Below, piece after piece: positions 35,404-44,341 of a DNA stretch of 64,000 nt. A program made the position numbers and the translations under genes. Within the stretch, counting starts at the first letter, position 1; each line of letters starts with the position of its first letter. The notes under the pieces are model-generated. The model saw nothing but the letters and a program-made list of their open reading frames with translations. It did not search any database and was not told where the DNA came from. The DNA comes from Streptomyces jeddahensis (lineage in GTDB: Bacteria; Actinomycetota; Actinomycetes; Streptomycetales; Streptomycetaceae): the NCBI RefSeq assembly GCF_001642995.1, contig NZ_LOHS01000141.1, forward strand, positions 21,683-85,682, in the 5' to 3' direction.

Positions 35404-37916
35404 TGACCCTCATCGATCAGCTGCCAGAGACCGCCGACCCCGATGCCCTGTACGAAGCCTTCGAGTCGTGGGCCGGAGAACGCGGCCTCACGCTCTACCC
35501 GCACCAGGAAGAGGCGCTGATCGAGGTCGTCTCAGGTGCGAACGTGATCGTGTCCACGCCGACCGGGTCCGGCAAGAGCATGATCGCGGCAGGTGCGCAC
35601 TTCGCGGCTCTCGCGCGGGACGAGGTCACCTTCTACACCGCTCCGATCAAGGCGCTGGTCTCGGAGAAGTTTTTCGAGCTCTGCAAGCTCTTCGGCACGG
35701 AGAACGTGGGCATGCTGACCGGTGACGCCTCGGTCAACGCCGACGCGCCTGTGATCTGCTGCACGGCCGAGGTGCTCGCTTCCATAGCGCTGCGCGACGG
35801 CAAGGACGCGGACGTCGGCCAGGTCGTGATGGACGAGTTCCACTTCTACGCGGAGGGCGACCGCGGCTGGGCCTGGCAGATCCCGATCCTCGAACTCCCC
35901 CAGGCGCAGTTCATCCTGATGTCGGCGACGCTCGGCGACGTCTCGATGTTCGAGAAAGACCTCACGCGCCGCACCGGCCGTCCGACCGCGGTCGTCCGCT
36001 CGGCGACGCGTCCCGTCCCGCTCTCGTACGAGTACCGGCTGACCCCCCTCACGGAGACGCTGACCGAGCTGCTCGAGACCAAGCAGGCTCCCGTCTACAT
36101 CGTGCACTTCACGCAGGCCCAGGCCGTGGAGCGGGCGCAGGCGCTGATGAGCATCAATATGTGCACGCGTGAGGAGAAGGACCAGATCGCCGAGTTGATC
36201 GGCAACTTCCGTTTCACCACCAAGTTCGGCCGGAACCTGTCCCGTTACGTACGGCACGGGATCGGCGTGCACCACGCGGGCATGCTGCCCAAGTACCGGC
36301 GCCTGGTGGAGAAGCTGGCGCAGGCGGGTCTGCTGAAGGTGATCTGCGGTACGGACACGCTCGGCGTCGGCGTCAACGTCCCCATTCGTACTGTCCTCTT
36401 CACCGCTCTGACGAAGTACGACGGCAACCGGGTGCGGACGCTGCGGGCCCGGGAGTTCCACCAGATCGCGGGGCGTGCCGGGCGGGCCGGCTTCGACACC
36501 GCGGGCTTCGTCGTGGCCCAGGCCCCCGAGCACGTCATCGACAACGAGAAGGCCCTGGCCAAGGCGGGCGACGACGCGAAGAAGCGCCGCAAGGTGGTCC
36601 GCAAGAAGGCCCCCGAGGGGTTCGTCGGCTGGACCGAGAACACCTTCGAGAAGCTGATCGCGTCCGAGCCGGAGCCGCTGACCTCGCGCTTCCGGGTCAC
36701 GCACACGATGCTGCTGTCCGTGATCGCGCGGCCGGGCAACGCGTTCGAGGCGATGCGGAGTCTCCTCGAGGACAATCACGAGCCGCGCAAGCAGCAGCTC
36801 AGGCACATCCGCCGCGCGATCGCGATCTACCGGTCGCTGCTGGACGGCGGCATCGTCGAGAAGCTCGACCGGCCCGACTCCGAAGGCCGGATCGTGCGTC
36901 TGACGGTGGATCTGCAGCAGGACTTCGCGCTCAACCAGCCCCTGTCGACCTTCGCGCTCGCGGCCTTCGAACTCCTCGACCCGGAATCCCCCTCCTACGC
37001 GCTCGACATGGTGTCCGTCGTCGAGTCCACGCTCGACGACCCGCGGCAGATCCTCGCCGCCCAGCAGAACAAGGCACGCGGCGAGGCCGTGGCCGCGATG
37101 AAGGCGGACGGCGTCGAGTACGAGGAGCGCATGGAGCGGCTCCAGGACATCTCGTACCCGAAGCCGCTGGAGGAGCTGCTCTTCCAGGCCTACAACACGT
37201 ACCGCAAGAGCCATCCGTGGGTCGGCGACCATCCGCTGTCGCCGAAGTCCGTGATCCGCGACATGTACGAACGGGCGCTGTCGTTCACGGAGCTCGTGTC
37301 CCTCTACGAGCTCGCGCGCACCGAGGGCATCGTGCTGCGCTACCTCGCCAGCGCCTACAAGGCCCTCGACCACACCATCCCGGACGACCTGAAGTCCGAG
37401 GACCTCCAGGACCTGATCGCCTGGCTGGGCGAGACGGTCCGCCAGGTCGACTCCAGCCTCCTCGACGAGTGGGAGCAGCTCGCCAACCCCGAGGAGGTCA
37501 CGGCCGAGGAGGCCCAGGAGAAGGCCGACCAGGTCAAGCCGGTCACCTCCAACGCGCGCGCGTTCCGCGTGCTCGTGCGCAACGCCATGTTCCGCCGGGT
37601 CGAGCTCGCCGCCCTCGACGACGTCGAGGAACTGGGCGAGATGGACGGCGAGTCGGGCTGGGACGCGGACGCCTGGGGCGAGGCCATGGACAAGTACTGG
37701 GACGAGTACGACGACCTCGGCACCGGTCCCGACGCCCGCGGTCCCAAGCTGCTGCTGATCGAGGAGGAGCCGGAGAACAGGCTGTGGCGCGTGCGCCAGA
37801 TCTTCGACGACCCGAACGGCGACCACGACTGGGGCATCAGCGCCGAGATCGACCTCGCGGCATCCGACGCGGAGGGCCGCGCCGTCGTCCGCGTCACCGA
37901 CGTCGGGCAGCTGTAG
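35403..37916 (+). CDS. Ski2/Mtr4-like DEAD/DEAH-box helicase
   Basis: 837 residues. Motif I STPTGSGKSMIA, motif Ia YTAPIKALVSEKF, motif II MDEFHFY (DEFH in place of DEVH), motif III MSATLGD, motif IV-V HHAGMLPKYRRLVEKLAQ and CGTDTLGVGVNVP, motif VI QIAGRAGRAGFDT. A long C-terminal helical part resembles the Dob1/Mtr4-type RNA helicase accessory region. The family is known in Actinobacteria as an RNA helicase of unknown in vivo target. GTG 35403 is preceded by a likely -10 and no Shine-Dalgarno sequence, suggesting a leaderless transcript. No partner genes are linked in the operon sense, apart from tesB 123 bases downstream. Confidence 0.92.
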   Translation: MTLIDQLPETADPDALYEAFESWAGERGLTLYPHQEEALIEVVSGANVIVSTPTGSGKSMIAAGAHFAALARDEVTFYTAPIKALVSEKFFELCKLFGTENVGMLTGDASVNADAPVICCTAEVLASIALRDGKDADVGQVVMDEFHFYAEGDRGWAWQIPILELPQAQFILMSATLGDVSMFEKDLTRRTGRPTAVVRSATRPVPLSYEYRLTPLTETLTELLETKQAPVYIVHFTQAQAVERAQALMSINMCTREEKDQIAELIGNFRFTTKFGRNLSRYVRHGIGVHHAGMLPKYRRLVEKLAQAGLLKVICGTDTLGVGVNVPIRTVLFTALTKYDGNRVRTLRAREFHQIAGRAGRAGFDTAGFVVAQAPEHVIDNEKALAKAGDDAKKRRKVVRKKAPEGFVGWTENTFEKLIASEPEPLTSRFRVTHTMLLSVIARPGNAFEAMRSLLEDNHEPRKQQLRHIRRAIAIYRSLLDGGIVEKLDRPDSEGRIVRLTVDLQQDFALNQPLSTFALAAFELLDPESPSYALDMVSVVESTLDDPRQILAAQQNKARGEAVAAMKADGVEYEERMERLQDISYPKPLEELLFQAYNTYRKSHPWVGDHPLSPKSVIRDMYERALSFTELVSLYELARTEGIVLRYLASAYKALDHTIPDDLKSEDLQDLIAWLGETVRQVDSSLLDEWEQLANPEEVTAEEAQEKADQVKPVTSNARAFRVLVRNAMFRRVELAALDDVEELGEMDGESGWDADAWGEAMDKYWDEYDDLGTGPDARGPKLLLIEEEPENRLWRVRQIFDDPNGDHDWGISAEIDLAASDAEGRAVVRVTDVGQL

Positions 37917-38039
37917 GTCCCGGCCGCACCCCGTTCACGCCCCGCCCGGAGCGCGAGCACAGCTTTCGTTTCAGCCGGAGTGCGAGCTCAGCCGACGTGC
38001 GAGCGCACCTCCGCTCGTGAGCACAGGAGAGAACACCAC

Positions 38040-38909
38040 ATGACGAACCCAGCGGAGCGGCTCGTCGATCTGCTCGACCTGGAGCAGATCGAGGTCAACA
38101 TATTCCGCGGCCTCAGCCCGCAGGAGTCCCTGCAGCGTGTCTTCGGCGGCCAGGTCGCAGGACAGGCCCTGGTCGCGGCGGGCCGCACCACGGACGGCGA
38201 CCGCCCGGTGCACTCGCTGCACGCGTACTTCCTGCGGCCGGGCCGGCCCGGCGTGCCGATCGTGTACCAGGTCGAACGGGTCCGTGACGGGCGTTCCTTC
38301 ACCACGCGCCGGGTCACCGCCGTGCAGCAGGGCCGCACGATCTTCAATCTGACGGCCTCCTTCCACAAGCCCGAGGAGGGCAGCTTCGAACACCAGCTGC
38401 CGCCGGCCCGCAAGGTTCCCGACCCCGAGTCGCTGCCGCCGCTCGCCGACGAGATCCGCAGCCATCTGGGCGCCCTGCCGGAGTCCCTGGAGCGCATGGC
38501 CAGGCGGCAGCCCTTCGACATCCGCTACGTGGACCGGCTGCGCTGGACCCCCGAGGAGGTCGAGCAGGCCGAACCGCGCAGCGCCGTGTGGATGCGCGCC
38601 GTCGGCCCGCTGGGCGACGACCCGCTCGTCCACACCTGCGCACTCACGTACGCGAGCGACATGACGCTCCTCGACGCCGTCCGCCTCCCGGTCGAGCCGC
38701 TGTGGGGCCAGCGCACCTTCGACATGGCGTCGCTCGACCACGCCATGTGGTTCCACCGCCCGTTCCGCGCGGACGAATGGTTCCTCTACGACCAGGAGTC
38801 CCCCATCGCGACGGGCGGCCGCGGCCTCGCGCGGGGCCGCATCTACAACCTCGAGGGCCAGCTGCTGGTCTCGGTCGTACAGGAAGGGCTGTTCCGCAAG
38901 CTCGGCTGA
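38040..38909 (+). CDS. tesB: Acyl-CoA thioesterase II (TesB-like)
   Basis: 289 residues, the standard double-hot-dog length. The family opening is ERLVDLLDLEQIEVNIFRG, followed by RVFGGQVAGQALVAAGRT and HSLHAYFLRPGRPGVPIVY. The second hot-dog contains the catalytic Asp/Thr/Gln set: Asp in LTYASDMTLLD, and SVVQEGLFRKL near the C-terminus. It hydrolyses medium/long-chain acyl-CoA, probably managing free CoA. ATG 38040 has ACAGGAGAG at a good distance. It lies 123 bases after the helicase and 166 before the redox operon. Confidence 0.93.
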   Translation: MTNPAERLVDLLDLEQIEVNIFRGLSPQESLQRVFGGQVAGQALVAAGRTTDGDRPVHSLHAYFLRPGRPGVPIVYQVERVRDGRSFTTRRVTAVQQGRTIFNLTASFHKPEEGSFEHQLPPARKVPDPESLPPLADEIRSHLGALPESLERMARRQPFDIRYVDRLRWTPEEVEQAEPRSAVWMRAVGPLGDDPLVHTCALTYASDMTLLDAVRLPVEPLWGQRTFDMASLDHAMWFHRPFRADEWFLYDQESPIATGGRGLARGRIYNLEGQLLVSVVQEGLFRKLG

Positions 38910-39075
38910 CCTCGGCGCCGGTCTCCCACAAGGGATGCCGGCGTCCAAGGACGAACTCCCGCGATTCACGGCGAAGCGGGGCGATCGAACATAGGATGGA
39001 CGTCACTCGTACGGATGCACACGGGCGTCGCGGCTGATCAGGTCGCGACGACGATCAGCTCCGGGTGGGAGACGT

Positions 39076-40752
39076 ATGGCACAGGCCGCCGACGCAAGCC
39101 GGACCATCATCCTGACCGTGGACGACGACCCTGGGGTGTCGCGCTCCGTGGCCCGTGACCTGCGGCGACGCTACGGCGAGTCGTACCGCATCGTGCGCGC
39201 CGAGTCGGGGCAGTCGGCGCTCGACGCCCTGCGTGAGCTCAAGCTGCGAGGCGATCTCGTGGCCGTGATCCTGGCCGACTACCGCATGCCGCACATGAAC
39301 GGCATCGAGTTCCTGGAGCAGGCCCTCGACGTGTACCCCGGAGCCCGCCGCGTGCTCCTGACCGCCTACGCGGACACGAATGCGGCCATCGACGCGATCA
39401 ACGTCGTCGACCTCGATCACTACCTCCTCAAGCCCTGGGATCCGCCCGAGGAGAAGCTCTACCCCGTCCTGGACGACCTGCTGGAGACCTGGCGGCACAC
39501 CGAACACCGCGCGGTGCCCGTCACCAAGGTCGTCGGACACCGCTGGTCGGCGCGCTCCTCGGAGGTACGAGAGTTCCTCGCCCGCAACCAGGTGCCGTAC
39601 CGCTGGTACTCGTCCGACGAACCGGAAGGCCGACGGCTCCTCTCCGCCGCCGGCGCGGACGGCCTGCGGCTCCCGCTCGTGATCACTCCGGACGGCACGC
39701 CGCTCACCGAGCCCGAGGACCAGGACCTCGCCGCCCGCGTCGGTTTGGCGACGACGCCGGCGGCCGACCTCTACGACCTCGTCATCATCGGCGGAGGGCC
39801 CGCCGGCCTGGGGGCAGCCGTGTACGGCGCCTCGGAGGGCCTGCGCACCGTCCTCGTGGAGCGCTCGGCGACCGGCGGGCAGGCGGGCCAGAGCTCCCGG
39901 ATCGAGAACTACCTCGGCTTCCCGGACGGCGTGTCCGGGGCGCAGCTCACCGACCGGGCGCGGCGCCAGGCGGCGAAGTTCGGCGCGGAGATACTGACCG
40001 CGCGCGAGGTCACCGCACTGGAGATCAACGGCGCGGCGCGCACCATACGGTTCTCGGACGGCTCCGCGATCGCCGCGCAGTCCGTGATCCTTGCGACGGG
40101 TGTGTCGTACCGGCAGCTGGATGCGCCCGGCGTGGCCGAGCTGACCGGTTGCGGGGTGTTCTACGGTTCGGCGCTGACGGAGGCGCCGGCCTGCCAGGGC
40201 CACGACGTGTACATCGTCGGCGGCGCGAACTCCGCCGGACAGGCCGCGATGTATCTGGCCCGCGGAGCGAAGTCCGTCACCATCCTGGTGCGTGGGTCGT
40301 CCCTTTCCGCTTCCATGTCGCACTACTTGATTCAGCAGGTCATGGACGCACCCACGATCTCGGTGCGCACCACCACGGTCGTCGAGGCCGCCCACGGCTC
40401 CGGCCATCTGGAGCAGCTCACCCTGCGCGACACGACGACCGGGCACACCGAACTCGTCGACGCCCAGTGGCTGTTCGTGTTCATCGGCGCGGCCCCGCTG
40501 ACCGACTGGCTGGACGGCACAGTGCTCAGGGACTCCCGCGGCTTCATCCTGACCGGCCCCGATCTGACCGCCGACGGGCAGCCGCCCGCAGGCTGGGAGC
40601 TGGACCGGCCGCCATACCACCTGGAGACGAACGTCCCCGGCGTGTTCGTGGCGGGCGACGCACGCGCCGAGTCCGCCAAGCGCGTCGCCTCCGCCGTCGG
40701 AGAGGGAGCCATGGCCGTCATGCTGGTGCACCGGTATCTGGAGCAGTCGTGA
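39076..40752 (+). CDS. Response-regulator receiver domain fused to a thioredoxin-reductase-like flavoprotein lacking CxxC
   Basis: 558 residues. Residues 10-130 are a receiver domain: acidic pocket TVDDDPG, phospho-Asp 68 in VILADYRMP, and the Thr/Lys pair in LLTAYADTN and YLLKPWD. Residues about 150-230 are a thioredoxin-fold-like linker (VGHRWSARSSEVREFLARNQ). From 235 an FAD/NAD(P)H thioredoxin-reductase-like domain follows: IIGGGPAGLGAAVYGASEGL, YIVGGANSAGQAAMYLA, and GVFVAGDARAESAKRVASAV. The usual CxxC of thioredoxin reductase (where GVSYCATCDG would be) is GVFYGSALTEAPACQG, so it cannot reduce thioredoxin the usual way. GGTGGGAGACGT lies upstream of ATG 39076. It overlaps the next gene (GTGA), forming a three-gene operon. 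Confidence 0.9.
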   Translation: MAQAADASRTIILTVDDDPGVSRSVARDLRRRYGESYRIVRAESGQSALDALRELKLRGDLVAVILADYRMPHMNGIEFLEQALDVYPGARRVLLTAYADTNAAIDAINVVDLDHYLLKPWDPPEEKLYPVLDDLLETWRHTEHRAVPVTKVVGHRWSARSSEVREFLARNQVPYRWYSSDEPEGRRLLSAAGADGLRLPLVITPDGTPLTEPEDQDLAARVGLATTPAADLYDLVIIGGGPAGLGAAVYGASEGLRTVLVERSATGGQAGQSSRIENYLGFPDGVSGAQLTDRARRQAAKFGAEILTAREVTALEINGAARTIRFSDGSAIAAQSVILATGVSYRQLDAPGVAELTGCGVFYGSALTEAPACQGHDVYIVGGANSAGQAAMYLARGAKSVTILVRGSSLSASMSHYLIQQVMDAPTISVRTTTVVEAAHGSGHLEQLTLRDTTTGHTELVDAQWLFVFIGAAPLTDWLDGTVLRDSRGFILTGPDLTADGQPPAGWELDRPPYHLETNVPGVFVAGDARAESAKRVASAVGEGAMAVMLVHRYLEQS

Positions 40753-42233
40753 ACGGGCAGGCGATGCCGTGCAGCCAGGAAGAGCTCGGCTCCCTGTTCC
40801 TGTTCGAGAAACTGTCCTCCGATCAGCTCGCGCGGCTGTGCCGGGAAGGCCGCGTGGAGCAGTTCGACCCCGGCCCCGTGTACGCCGAGGGCGACCCGGC
40901 CACCTGCTTCTATGTGCTGCTTCAGGGGACTGTCGTTCTCTCGCGCCGTGTCAGGTCCTACGACGTGGAGACCAGCCGAAGCTCGACCCGCGGCGTGTAC
41001 TCCGGAGCCTTCCAGGCATACCTCGGCGACCGGGTGCCGCAGGTCTACAACAGCTCCATGCGCGTCACCGAGCCCTCGAGGTTCTTCGTGCTGCCCGCGG
41101 ACACGTTCGCGGACATCATGCGCGAGTGGTTCCCCATGGCCGTACATCTGCTGGAAGGGCTCTTCTTCGGCACCAAGAACTCCCAGGAGGCCATCGGTCA
41201 GCGAGAACGCCTCCTGGCCCTCGGCTCGCTCTCCGCCGGCCTGACCCATGAGCTGAACAACCCGGCCGCCGCGGCGGTGCGGGCCACGTCGGCACTGCGG
41301 GAACGGGTCGCCCACATGCGCCACAAGCTCCGCGCCATCGCAGGCGGCCCCTATCAGCGCGCCAGCCTGGAAACGCTGATCGAGGTCCAGGAACGCACTG
41401 CCGAGCGGGTCGCGAAGACCAACGCCCTCAGCCCGCTCGAGGCCTCCGACCGTGAGGACGCCATCTCCGACTGGCTGGACGACCACGGCATTCCGGGCGG
41501 ATGGGAGCTCGCCCCGACGTTCGTCCAGGGCGGCCTCGACACCGACTGGCTGGACCAGGTCGCGGCAACCGTGGACGAGGGGACCCTCGAAGGCGCCATT
41601 CGGTGGCTGAACTACACCGTCGAGACCGAGCTCCTCATGAACGAGATCGAGGACTCGACCACTCGCGTCTCCGATCTCGTCAACGCGGCCAAGCAGTACT
41701 CCCAGCTCGACCGGGCGCCCTACCAGGTCGCCAACGTGCACGAACTGCTCGACAGCACCCTGCTGATGCTCTCCGGCAAGATCGGGCCCCACATCAGCGT
41801 CGTCAAGGACTATGACTGCAGCCTCCCGAAGATCCCGGCCTACCCCGGCGAGCTCAACCAGGTGTGGACGAACCTCATCGACAACGCGGTCTCCGCCATG
41901 AACGGCGCGGGCCCCGACAGCCCAGGAACGCTGACCGTCCGCACCGCACACGAAGGGGACCACGCCCTGGTCGAGTTCGGCGACACTGGCCCCGGCGTGC
42001 CCGACGAGATCCGTGACCGCATCTTCGACCCGTTCTTCACCACCAAGCCGGTGGGTGAGGGCACCGGGCTCGGCCTGGACATCTCCTGGCGCATCGTCGT
42101 CAACAAGCACAACGGAGACCTCCGCTTCCAGTCCGTCCCCGGCGACACCCGCTTCCAGGTACGCCTTCCCCTGACCGCTGCAGGCCCCGACGCCGCAGGC
42201 CCCGACGCAGACGCCCCACAGGAGCCGTCATGA
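40749..42233 (+). CDS. Histidine kinase with N-terminal cyclic-nucleotide-binding-type domain
   Basis: 494 residues. Residues about 20-140 match a cNMP-binding domain (LFLFEKLSSDQLARLCREGR, YAEGDPATCFYVLLQGTVVL), although the full phosphate-binding cassette could not be confirmed. The DHp helix has the phospho-His about residue 167 in SLSAGLTHELNNPAAAA, and the ATPase domain has N-box NLIDNAVSAMN (about 374), G1 GDTGPGVP (about 411) and G2 GTGLGLDISW (about 437). No membrane segment, so it is cytoplasmic. Its GTG overlaps the upstream flavoprotein stop, and its stop overlaps the UBP gene start. It is the natural kinase for the receiver domain encoded upstream. Confidence 0.9.
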   Translation: MNGQAMPCSQEELGSLFLFEKLSSDQLARLCREGRVEQFDPGPVYAEGDPATCFYVLLQGTVVLSRRVRSYDVETSRSSTRGVYSGAFQAYLGDRVPQVYNSSMRVTEPSRFFVLPADTFADIMREWFPMAVHLLEGLFFGTKNSQEAIGQRERLLALGSLSAGLTHELNNPAAAAVRATSALRERVAHMRHKLRAIAGGPYQRASLETLIEVQERTAERVAKTNALSPLEASDREDAISDWLDDHGIPGGWELAPTFVQGGLDTDWLDQVAATVDEGTLEGAIRWLNYTVETELLMNEIEDSTTRVSDLVNAAKQYSQLDRAPYQVANVHELLDSTLLMLSGKIGPHISVVKDYDCSLPKIPAYPGELNQVWTNLIDNAVSAMNGAGPDSPGTLTVRTAHEGDHALVEFGDTGPGVPDEIRDRIFDPFFTTKPVGEGTGLGLDISWRIVVNKHNGDLRFQSVPGDTRFQVRLPLTAAGPDAAGPDADAPQEPS

Positions 42234-42580
42234 GAACCACCTACGGAATCGACACCTCTGTCCCGCCGAGCGGTACCGGATGCGCCGAGTGCGACGCCGA
42301 CGGCGGCTGGTGGTTCCACCTGCGGCGCTGCGCGCAGTGCGGTCACATCGGCTGCTGCGACTCCTCGCCGGCGAAGCATGCGACCGCCCATGCGCGGGCC
42401 ACCGGACACCCGGTGATCCGCAGTTTCGAACCGGGCGAAGGCTGGTTCTGGAACTACGAGACCTCGGAGATGTACGAGTCGGGACCGGAGTTGGCTCCGC
42501 CCGAGAGCCACCCTGCCGATCAGCCCGCACCCGGCCCCGCGGGACGGGTCCCGGCGAACTGGGCCGACAGCCTGGACTAG
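42230..42580 (+). CDS. UBP-type zinc-finger protein
   Basis: 116 residues. The Zn-UBP pattern is visible: CAECDADGGWWFHLRRCAQC, GHIGCCD, then a His cluster KHATAHARATGHPVIRSFEP. It occurs as a separate protein in bacteria near redox flavoproteins, and binds zinc with the Cys/His set. The C-terminal 30 residues are Pro-rich. Start ATG 42230 overlaps the kinase stop (ATGA). It completes the receiver-flavoprotein/kinase/UBP operon. A 7-bp tandem array starts at its stop codon. Confidence 0.88.
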   Translation: MRTTYGIDTSVPPSGTGCAECDADGGWWFHLRRCAQCGHIGCCDSSPAKHATAHARATGHPVIRSFEPGEGWFWNYETSEMYESGPELAPPESHPADQPAPGPAGRVPANWADSLD

Positions 42581-42581
42581 C

Positions 42582-42644
42582 GGCCAACCGCCAACGGCCA
42601 ACGGCCAACGGCCAACGGCCAACGGCCAACGGCCAACGGCCAAC
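42582..42644. repeat. 7-bp tandem array, nine copies, after a stop codon
   Basis: GGCCAAC is repeated nine times (the second copy reads CGCCAAC), beginning two bases past the UBP-protein stop codon. Confidence 0.9.
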
Positions 42645-42730
42645 GCAAACCCTGCCGACGCTGCCTACGACACGGTCGGTTGGACGGTCGATGTGAGTGC
42701 GGTTCAACGGCGTCTGCGTACGAGCGCGTG

Positions 42731-43681
42731 TCAGGTGCCGGCGGCCCGTTTGCGGCGCATCCACCTGAGCAGGCCTCTTGACTGCCTGGCATCCGGCAGG
42801 CCGCCCAGCTCGTCGCATGCCGGGCTCGCCCCATGCTCCGGCGATCGCGGAACCGGGATGCCTCCCCCTGATGCCGGCCGCGGCGCAGGCCGGTCCTGCC
42901 GAGCTTCGGCGAGGGCGAGCGACAGGTTTGCCCGCACCCACTGGATCTCGTCCGGGTCGTCCGCCGTCATGATCCTCTCTGTCAGCTGCGCCGCCGGCGA
43001 ATCGGGCGCGCCGTGACCCGGTGCCCGGGGCCGCAGCCGGTTCAGGTAGGAGCGTTCATAGGGATCCGGGACGAGCTCGGCGACCTGGAGCGGGTCGAGC
43101 AGCGAGGCCACGACAGCCGCTCGCTCCCATGTGTCCTCCGTGCCGCGCAGGAGGAACCCGGTGTTGCGGCCCCGCCAGTTGCGGGCGCGCAGGTCCACGC
43201 CTTCCGTGAGCTGTTCCCGCAGCGTGGTGGCAACGCGGCCGCTGAGCAACGGAGCGTTGGCGGTGTCCTCGGCGAACTGCCGCAAGTCTTCGGCGAGATA
43301 CAGCCACACCACCGCCCGGTACCGGTTCAGGTAGAACTTCACTGGTACCACCAGCCCGAGTCGGGCCAGCTTCGTGAACCTGGCCGAGCTGATGCCCATG
43401 AGCTCGGCGCCCTCGGTCGTACCCACCACTCTGATCTGCTGCCGCAGCGAGTCGGGGAACCCTTCGGCGGCGCGCACGCGCTCGATCTCCTCGACCGTGA
43501 CGCGGCGCCGCCCACCGGCTTCGTCCGGTGCGGTGCGGATGCGCCCCAGCAGCACCGCCAGCTCGAACTCGCTTCGCTTCAGGGCCAGTTCACGGGCTGC
43601 GCGACTTTGCGTCACCGACGGCCTGTCACTGGGCGTATGGGCCGGTGCGGCCGCGGACGTCGTCAGTGTGTTCCCTGTCAT
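42731..43681 (-). CDS. DUF6397-like protein of unknown function
   Basis: 316 residues, no membrane segments. The central part is rich in aromatic and charged helices (ALKRSEFELAVLLGRIRTA, GAELMGISSARFTKLARLG and FYLNRYRAVVWLYLAEDLRQ). SARFTKLARLG may be a helix-turn-helix. Residues 230-290 form a second helical block (YERSYLNRLRPRAPGHG), and the C-terminus is Pro/Arg-rich, ending LLRWMRRKRAAGT. ATG 43681 has GGGGGAGAA upstream. It is probably a Streptomyces-specific regulator-like protein, assignment moderate. Confidence 0.6.
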   Translation of the reverse strand: MTGNTLTTSAAAPAHTPSDRPSVTQSRAARELALKRSEFELAVLLGRIRTAPDEAGGRRRVTVEEIERVRAAEGFPDSLRQQIRVVGTTEGAELMGISSARFTKLARLGLVVPVKFYLNRYRAVVWLYLAEDLRQFAEDTANAPLLSGRVATTLREQLTEGVDLRARNWRGRNTGFLLRGTEDTWERAAVVASLLDPLQVAELVPDPYERSYLNRLRPRAPGHGAPDSPAAQLTERIMTADDPDEIQWVRANLSLALAEARQDRPAPRPASGGGIPVPRSPEHGASPACDELGGLPDARQSRGLLRWMRRKRAAGT

Positions 43682-43809
43682 GTCGGTTCTCCCCCGTGAG
43701 AAGTGACGTGAGTAGCGCCTGGTGACCACTCCGGGAAAAACCGTAGCCCGACCTCCGCCCCGCCCGCCGAGCCTGTGGATAACTCTCACGGCAAGGGCAT
43801 ATGTCCAGG

Positions 43810-44241
43810 TCAGACCCCGTCGGCTTCGTCGACTTGGCTGGCTGGCGAGCTTCCCGGGTGCCGGGCGTCCACGGCGAGGTGCTCTCCGACGCGGTTGACG
43901 AGCAGCGCCGTCTCGTAGGCGACCTGGCCGATGTCGGCCTGCGCGGATGTCAGCAAGCACAGGCAGCTGCCGTCGCCGGCCGCCGTGACGAAGAGCACCG
44001 CCTCATCGAACTCGATCATCGTCTGGCGCACGCTGCCCGCGCCGAAGTGGCGGCCCGAGCCCTTCGCCAGGCTGTGCAACCCCGATGAGACGGCCGCCAG
44101 GTGCTCGGCGTCCTCGCGCCTGAGTCCGGTGCTCGAATCCGTGACGAGCCCGTCGTTGGAGAGCACCAGCGCATGGTGTACCGAGTCGACCCGGTTCGTC
44201 AGGTCGTCAAGTAGCCAGCCGAGTTCCCCGTTCCGCGCCAT
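43810..44241 (-). CDS. Roadblock/LC7-domain protein (CvnB-like, solitary)
   Basis: 143 residues of the roadblock/LC7 fold: ELGWLLDDLTNRVDSVHHAL, VLSNDGLVTDSSTG, and FDEAVLFVTAAGDGSCLCLL. It closely resembles the CvnB protein encoded at 45873-46310 (shared ELxWLLDDL, HALVLSNDGL and REDAEHLAA). Roadblock proteins act in small-GTPase signalling. It sits upstream of the DUF6397 gene on the same strand and apart from the conservon, so it may be a spare or alternate subunit. ATG 44241 has GGAGGACGG upstream. Confidence 0.88.
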   Translation of the reverse strand: MARNGELGWLLDDLTNRVDSVHHALVLSNDGLVTDSSTGLRREDAEHLAAVSSGLHSLAKGSGRHFGAGSVRQTMIEFDEAVLFVTAAGDGSCLCLLTSAQADIGQVAYETALLVNRVGEHLAVDARHPGSSPASQVDEADGV

Positions 44242-44328
44242 GATCCGTCCTCCCCGTTGCCGATTCGGTCGCCTCCGGTCCGGAGGATCCGAGCCGCCAG
44301 CCTTCCCCACCGCCGGGATCCGGGCAAG

Positions 44329-44341
44329 CAGGATGGAGGCA
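44329..44341 (+). promoter_or_regulatory. Candidate leaderless promoter -10 for the F420/PPOX gene
   Basis: CAGGAT at 44329-44334 ends six bases before ATG 44341, with no good ribosome site at the right distance. Confidence 0.35.

Noticed and set aside
42582..42644. CRISPR-like array
   Set aside because: Units are only seven bases with no spacers and no cas genes nearby.
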